A stretch of DNA of 64,000 bases, taken from positions 186,001 through 250,000 of the forward strand of contig WNNJ02001415.1 of assembly GCA_012934845.2 (NCBI GenBank). The letters run 5' to 3'. The DNA is from Pomphorhynchus laevis (taxonomy: Eukaryota > Acanthocephala > Palaeacanthocephala > Echinorhynchida > Pomphorhynchidae). A model generated the notes under the pieces. The model was not told the DNA's origin, did not search any database, and worked only from the letters and a program-made list of their open reading frames with translations. This document shows positions 25,401 to 34,400 of this stretch, piece after piece (the first letter of the stretch is position 1; every line of letters begins with the position of its first letter). The position numbers and the translations under genes are program-made.

Positions 25401-28400
25401 TGTATCTTATGAGTTTGCCCCATCACAGTAAGGTGTCAGTGGGATTAATAAAACTCAGATTATAATATTATAACCGATAATATATCTATTATAGTGGATA
25501 ACTTAATATATTATATAATCATGTGATATATTGTGATAATGTTTAAGTAAGATATTTTTAATGGTAATTGAAAAATATTCCATAAAGCTTAAAAATAAGT
25601 CAACTATAATTGGGCTACTATTACCTCCCATTGAGAACTGCCTTTTACATCGTACAATAAAATGATATTGTTTTTAGATTAATATAACGATTGAATTATT
25701 TATTACGATTTATTTTTTTTACTATAAAAGTAAAAAATCGCGAACAATCAAAATGAATCTAATAATAACTTATTTATTAAAGCCATGATTATAAAAATTG
25801 ATTTTATTTTTATAGTAACCATATTATCAGGTTACTATAAACGTAATCTGATTACTATAGGTCGGCCCCTATTCCTCTACACAACATAGCAGCGGTGCCA
25901 AATACATGCTAATGACGTACTTCCATTAATGAAATTTGATTATATAGTATCTTATTCTAATAAAGTGTATTATTTATTATATTTATGATACAAATATTAT
26001 CTATCCATAAAAATTTTCCGGTATTTTCTGCTTGATGTTATTTTTATAGTAACCTAGTTTAAAATATGCATCTATTAAATTATTTAAATGATTTTGAAGA
26101 AAGCCAATATCATTACATATTGTTGCAATTCTTAAAATTTCATTATTTAATGTATTATATTTTATATTATATGGTATGCATGAATGCTCATGCAAAAAAA
26201 TTAAATCAAGTTAAAATAAAAAATTGAAATTTAAAATAAAGTCATTTTTATGAATGACTAATAAATAACAGACGTTGTATCAGAATAAGAATTAGAGGTC
26301 ATCAGGAGGAACTGCTATGCTATCAGGTTTCGGCCCCTAACTCCTCTACCCAACATAGCAGCGGGGCCAAATACATGCTAATGATGTATTTTCTCTGATA
26401 AATCTATTAAGTATCTTATTCTAATACAAAGTATATTATTTATTATCCATCCATAAAAATTTTCTTAAGAGTTTAAATTTATTCTTTATATTATTGTGTT
26501 GATTTATATATTTTACTATTTTCTGCTTGATGTTATTTTTATAGTAACCTGGTTTAAAATATGTATCGATTAAATTATTTAAATGATTTTGAAGAAAGCC
26601 AATATCATTACATATTGTTGCAATTTTTAAAATTTAATTATTTAAAGTATTATATTTTATATTATATGGTATGCATGAATGATCAAATCAAAAATATGTT
26701 CTTAAATTTTGAAAATTGAAATTTTATATATGCTCTTAAAAATATTATTTTTAAATTATGAACGAATGCTCATGCAAATTGAAATTTTCAATTAAAGGTA
26801 GAATAAAAAGGCAGTTATCATTGATAATGAGATAATAATAGATAATAAATAATTTTATTTAAATATAAATATCTAATAAATTATTTTAATCATTTTGAAG
26901 AAAGACAATATAATTCCATATTTTGGCAATTTTTAAAAGTTCATTTAATGCATTATATTTTATATTATTCTAATATAAAATATAATTTTAAATAAAAAAT
27001 CAAGAAACATATAGTAGCTTTATTGCTCATTTTAGTTTACAGAGGTCTTTTAACACACGATCGCTTTAAACTAATTCAGAAAACAATTGAAATGCTAATT
27101 GGCTGTTTTCTCATCGATAAGTAGATTGTAATTCATTGGAAATTTACGCTTCTGTCATTAGGTGAATTTTATACGATACATTTTGTTAAAATAGTAATTG
27201 ATGAATATGTTCTTATCAGAAGACAATAGCACACGCCTAATGCAATTACTAGATTCAATCGTTATTTATGAATAGATTTTTTAATTCGTTTCGAATTACA
27301 GCTTGGAACAATTGCTATAATAAATAAACAAGTAAAGGCAAATTGCCTTTACTTTCTATCAAAAAATAAGTAAACTTATTCTTTGAAAGTATAAACTGAT
27401 AGCTACATTTTTGCATAAATGCTCTTGCAAAAATATGTTTCTTGTTAATTTAAATATGCCATCTTTACGATATAAATTAAAAGTAATTTTAATTGATGTT
27501 AATTTAATGTTCATAACTAGATATATACTTACTTTATCATCAATATTAGTTTTTGCTAATATTTATGCTACTCCACGTATCATGATTTAGGTTTACACAG
27601 CTCACACACCGTCAATCACTTATCTCTTAACAAATTATTTTTATCTTTAAAGTGGTCTTCATGTGTGTTGAATTTGTGAGTTAAATCTTACAATTTTATT
27701 AGTAAACGGTTTTTTCAAGTCATTCAAATTGACTTGGTTGAGCAAAACTTACTGCCTGTAAAACAAATTATAACAGTAGCTTATAACAGGTTTCCATGAT
27801 TAATAACTTACAAACCAGAACTATTGTTTAAGGATCCTTAGCTTTTCATAAAATATTTTCCCTTACTTTATTGATTAAGCATGCTATGAATTTCAACAAT
27901 TTGCATGGGGCAATTCATTTATTGATTTTCGAAGAAATTTAATATAATGCAAATATTAAGATTTTCGTATATCTTAAGTTTATAAAATTAAAATATATTT
28001 ATATTTTTATACATATCCAAAAGATATATAATATATACGTCTATTTTTTATAATATTAAGTTTTTGTTATCCATATTTTTTGATATTTCCTTAAAATTGA
28101 ATGCAACAAAATATATTTATATTTTTATACATATCCAAAAGATATATAATATATACGTATATTTTTTATAATATTAAGTTTTTGTTATCCATATTTTTTG
28201 ATATTTCCTTAAAATTGAATGCAACAAATATGAAATATTTATATTTCATATTTTTTATTTTTTATTTTTTTTATTTTTATTTTATATATATTTTTTAATC
28301 CATTAAATTTACTTGAAAATAAAAATTAATTTCTATAAATGTCGTGCTGTCTTGATAACTTCATGCCGAGCCGACGTAGATACGGAAATATCACGCTACT

Positions 28401-31400
28401 ACCCATCACGGAAGCAGCATTGACGACCCTCCTCAGCTTATGCTCTCTATTATGCATGCTGCATTTCTCCGCTTAACGGCTACGCAGATCCGTTGGAACA
28501 GGAAAGCACGGGCTCAGGGTTCCGAAGTTGCGCGGATTAATTGTGTGCCAAGTTCGTGAAGAAACGTGAGAGACACTGACCCTATCGTTCCTGTGCTTTC
28601 AACTGCCACTGGTATGAAAATATATTGGCGGATGTTAATGTTAGCATATTTGTGGACTTTCTTAGTTTCGGCGTTCTTTGTCACACTAGCCGCGCTATAT
28701 ACCAAACTGCTAAGGTTGCTGAATACTGTGGTATCTACACAAGTGAAGTTCCACAGTAGCAGTCTACCTGACGACCAGGGAATCAGAGTTTCATTGTCAG
28801 TATGTCTGCCGTCAACCATGCAGACTCCCATAGCCTCCAAACGCGAAGGGAAGCCAGCGGATGTCAATGCCTTCTTTAGTAGATTATTAGCGTCGGCATG
28901 ACGGGAATGGCGAGACTTTGATTGGCAACATTCCAGCCCGTAAGTCTACACGTAATCAACTTCCTTTCCGCAGATACACCGATACGGAGCTCAAAACCGG
29001 ATTCCTAATCGGATTGCGACGGCTACTGTGATGCTAGCGTCATCTAGGCTAGTGCCTATTGAGCTAATGGGAATGGCGTTCAAGAAATCACCAGCGTGAG
29101 ATTTACTTACTGCTAGCAGCCTGTGCGGGCCTCGGTAGTGGTCGCTGAGTTCATAAGGGCCGATTGTTTGACCGAATAAATAGGATCTGTTCAATGTTTA
29201 TGGGGCTCTATAACCACTGGACATTCCAACCCGGTAAGCGCGGACCATTCACGAGCTGCATCGGCGAAGTCTTCACTTGCCCCGAAATCACAGTCTGATA
29301 ATCTGTCATCGCACAAGATTTGAGATACTAGTTGTTGGGATCCCGAAACCGAGGAACTAAAAGCCGGAATGGACATGCCCGTGCATGTTGAGATGCCCAA
29401 TCCGCCAATTTTAACCGGTAGAGAAGACTGAAGCCATGCAGAATCGTCGATAGGCAAGTTGAGGATGTCCTGTAAAGTCTCACAAGCACCACGTCGTACT
29501 GCCCACGTACATTGCTTCGGAAACATGGTGCGCACCGGAGTAGATAATTTAATCGTGAGATGTTGAATGCGTTTCGTAGCAGGAAAATAGCGTTGTGTCT
29601 GGACAATTTCAGCAGGCGAAAGTGGAGCTGTTAGAGCTTATGAATTGATTCTTCCAACGCAGAATCAACAGATGTTAAATCTCCAATCGGGGCGCCTAAG
29701 AGAGTAGCACTGATTGGAGCGACTACCCCGGCGTCCGGTAACAGACATGAAAGCCTCTGAGACCAAAGACGCTACCAGGCGACTGCCAGCTGCGCCACTC
29801 GAAGGTCCAATAAGGTCCAACAAGTTCAGAGGGCAAATCCTGTCGACACCGCCCGCAGAAGCTCTCGAAAAAGAACGAATGGACGACAAGACCCCCTCTC
29901 AGATGTCATTACCAACTGGTTTGTTGTGACGTTTGACAAGATTACATAATTTCATCGTTTCGGACAATTGTAGTTTATCTTGGATGTAACTGTCGGAGTT
30001 TATCCAGCGTTTCTTATAATTTAAGAAGGCGTTTCTTTTAATAAGAAGGCGGAGACCCGCCTTCTTAATAAGTCGTCAGAGTCGTCCTGCTGAGCGACGT
30101 CACCTGGACTCTCGCTGATGTTCCTCGCAACGCTGAACGAAGTTGCACGATAGATGTCATCGATCTGATAAATATTTATTAATAATAATAATATTAATAT
30201 TTATTTTACTGATAAATATTTTCATATTAAATAATGATATGAATTATATGGAATAATAATATTTTGATATGAATTTCATATCAACATAAATATTTTCATA
30301 TAAAAATCAAACTTCTAATTTCTATATTTACAATTTTATAATTTTAAGATATTTTTAAACATTGACAAAGTGGAACTTTCTATCTCATTTAAGTGGTTCT
30401 TGTTTGTCTTACTTCGCTACTGGCGGCCATCGCGCTTTGTTTGCTAGACAAGCATCGATTTACGAAGAATCCACAGTTGTCAACTTCACAAAGTTAGTTT
30501 TTTAATTTTGTTTGAGATGCTATATGTTTTATGCTTTAGATGTACGCACATCCAGTTTTATGAATGTAGTGAAATTACCAAGACAGCTTTATCTCATATC
30601 CTTGATCTGCCTTTGTTATTACGTTTCAATATTTCCGTTCATTGCTGTTGGAGTAAAATTCTTCCAACTTAGATATGGATTAAGTGCTCAATTTGCAGGA
30701 TTTGTCGATAGGTATAAGACAGTTTATTTAAGCATTTTCTTTGTTAATTATTATTTCTATATTAATTCCAAATTATTATTTATTTCTACTTATTTTATCA
30801 TTTATTTTTTATTTCATCTTATTTATTATTTATTAATTTTACAGATAAATTAATAAATTTATCTGTAAAATTTATATTATATTTGATAAGTTTAATATTA
30901 AGTGTCTTAATTTTAGCTGCATTTTTATGTGCTCCGCGATCATAGCACCGATCATAGGCGCAGCTGTTGATAAAGTTGGACGTAATCTACTATTTATTAC
31001 ACTCTCGATAATTGGGACGTTCATTGCACATGCAATGATGGCATTTTCCTTCATTCATCCTTTAGTTGCGATGGTATGATATATTGATTTATGGTACTGA
31101 CAAAAACGATAATAATAAATATATTTAGATTATTTTTGGATTCTGTTATTCATTTATGAGCGCATTCTTATGGCCTATGATCGTTATTATAGTCCCTCAG
31201 TCGAAGATCGGGACTGCGTATGGTTTGTAAGCCTCTTTGATTTCTAATTTGGCGTTGTGAAATTAATTATTTTACTCAATTTGGGGAATAAACTCTTGCT
31301 TTAAGAAATTAAGAAATTTTACAATTTAGAACTTATTGATTATTACAAAAATGATTTTAAATATAAAATATTTAAGGCTTTATTTCTTATAACTTTATTT

Positions 31401-34400
31401 AATTAATAGGGAGAAATGAAATTTAGTAAAATTGAATATAAAAAAATTAAATTTATATCAAATAAAAATTAAATTAAAATTAAATTGATTTATTTAAAAT
31501 ATATTAAAACATCAATAATTATTAATATTAGAAATAATTATTAATGATGTTTTCGTTTAATTTCATAATTAGTTTTTAATTAATTATCCAAGCAAGAAAT
31601 AAGTATAGGAAATAAAGAGTAAAGGGGAAATTACTCTACATTGAATTGACACTAACAATTACTTACATGAATTTACATTTAATGATAAGATACGAATGTG
31701 AGAAATAGAGAAATCATTCCTTGATTTCTCTGGATAAAAGAGAAATCAAGTTAGTTAGATCTCCTGGTTGCTATGCTTCCATAGCGTTTATTCTTTAAAT
31801 ATTTATTGCTAATATCGATAGTTATTGATATTTTATTATATTTAAATTAAATTAATTAGCAATTAAAAGGAATTTTAAATAGGAGCAATTTCAATGATGC
31901 AGTAAGGGCTGATAACCAGCCAGTAATGACAGCTAACCTACCCTATTTACCAAGCCGTTCCCTAGCTTTTATTCTTTTAAATATTTAAAGGGATAAAATA
32001 TAAGTGTATACACAATTGTCGTATTCAAAGCATGATGTCTAAGAAAATTTCAGCTGGTTCAGAAGAGAAGGTCGAGATAATATACACTTATATTATCTAT
32101 TTAAATTAAATTGAGTTTTTATTAAATTATACCGGGATAATAATCGCATATGCAAGCATAGCTCATTGTAATCACTGTAATTGATTATTAATTGAATTAT
32201 AAAAATTACAGTCAAAATGAAGTTAATAATCAATTCCAGTGATTACAATGAGCTATGCTTGCATATGCGATTATTGTCCCGGTATAATTTAATAAAAACT
32301 CAGTTCAATTTAAATAGATAATATAAGTGTATACAAAATTGTGGTATTCAAAGCATGATGTCTAAGACGCAACTTCTTGATGAAAATAAATTTAAATTTC
32401 TCGTAGATTATAATAGAATGGTTTTATGTGTATTATAAAAATGTCCTATATTTTATTATTTAATAAAATATTTGATATTTTATTTAAATCAAAGTTTTTT
32501 GTATTTATTAAAGTAGGTTTATGTGAAATGGCTTGATAAAATTGTATATTCCAAAATTCTTTAATTTTCATTATTTTTTTCGTAGCAAAAGTAAAATGTT
32601 AAATTTAAAATATTATAAAATTATATCTTAAAACTAAATAATTAATTGTCCACCGGAAATCAGTAAAATTTCAAATTAAACTAAAATATTCGGTTTTTTA
32701 TAAATTAATAAACAAGAACTAATACTCTTAAATTTATATGGATTGAGTGTTCATTCGATTTTTATATCGTCGATTTTATAAAATCGGTGATATAAACGAT
32801 CGCAAAATACGAGTTAATGAGACGCTATCAAAACGCTATCATTTTTATTTGAAATATTTAAAATTTAAGTTGTAGCTTAAAGTTTGAGATATATAAAGAT
32901 GTATGTTAAATGTTATTTATAATATAGAACGTTTGCAGTACAGAATCTGGGAATGGCTTTGATGAATATGTCATCTGGATATATTATCGATTACAGAGGA
33001 TATTTTTCATTACAGATTACAATGATGACATTAGTTCTGTGTAAGTTAATTAACTGTTAATTATAAATTATTAATTCGTTTATAATGTGGTGGGTTTTTA
33101 TTGTGTTTCACTTGGCCTCCAGGTTGAATCCGCTACGGAAAACCGGATGTTTTCGGTCGTTAGGAATATAATTGTAAATTGACTAATATAACTGTAAATT
33201 GTGTATTTATAATTTAATCAGGCAGCTCTATTACAGATATTTAACACTTTAATTCAATTCGCACCTGAAAATTAGATATAATCAAATTCCTTTCGTTATA
33301 TTTTCTCATGTGAACCAGTAAAATATTTTAACTCAATTTGATAATTAAGTAAATTAATCCAGTGCAAGTGTTTTACGGCGCGTGTTTGACTTCTCTACAG
33401 AAAAAGGATGGAGTTGTTAGGCCTATTGCGGTAGGCTGTACCCTTCGCAGACTGGCATTCAAATCTGCTTTAAAAAATACCTCCTATAAAGTGGTAACAC
33501 AATTACGCCCTATTCAAATGGGCTTTGCTACTAAAAGAGGGTGCGAAGCGGCTGTTCACTCTACTCGCAAATATATCGACACGTGTTCGAGTCCTTGTGG
33601 CCTTTTAAAACTAGACATTAAGAATGCCTTTGACACTACGAAAAGATTGTATGCTCAAGGAGGCCTTGTTGATAATCCCAGATTACTAAAGAATGTCATG
33701 GCAAGCTTATGCGCATCCAACGGTGCTAATATACGGAACCCACTTTCTTTCATCTTCATCTCGCATTCAACAAAGAGACCCTTTCGGTCCACTTCTGTTT
33801 TAACTCTCTGTTCATCCTATAGCTAAGTCTGTGTGCTCACCATTAAATGTATAGTACTTGGACGATGCAACACTAAAAGGCCATGTCAACTCACTGTTGG
33901 AAGACGTTGGACGTCGGTCAATGAGCCTAACGAGTTGGTTTATCCCTGAACACAGGAAAGTGCGAACTGACGAGTTTGAATCATGTGAATGACGAGGAAA
34001 AGGAAGTTTTACGTACTTTTCGAGATACAGTTCCATGGGTAGTAGTTCCTCGGCAGGCGTGTACCGTTTTGGGTTCTCCGCTAGACAGCGGTGGAGCGCA
34101 ATTGTGCGTCGAATCGAAATGGAGTGAGATGGCCTTTATGTGTGACCGTTTGATACATATTGACAACTATCAGGCTTTCTACTTGCTTGAGAATTGCTTC
34201 TGCATTCCGAAAATGCTGTACGTTCTGCGTTCTGGCAGTAAGCGATTCTTCCCACGTCCCACGATGGATTGGTCTCAGACAACTAATCGACGTGGCTCTT
34301 CCCGCATATCTCGCATCGCTCTATTCGACCGAAAGTCCAGTTACATGTATTTGTGCCCGTATTGACGGTTTAGGCTTTTGGACGGGGTTGGTAAACGACT

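Noticed and set aside
30872-31054. Reverse-strand 60-codon frame
   Set aside because: Antisense of MFSD1 exon 8, which matches its family on the plus strand.
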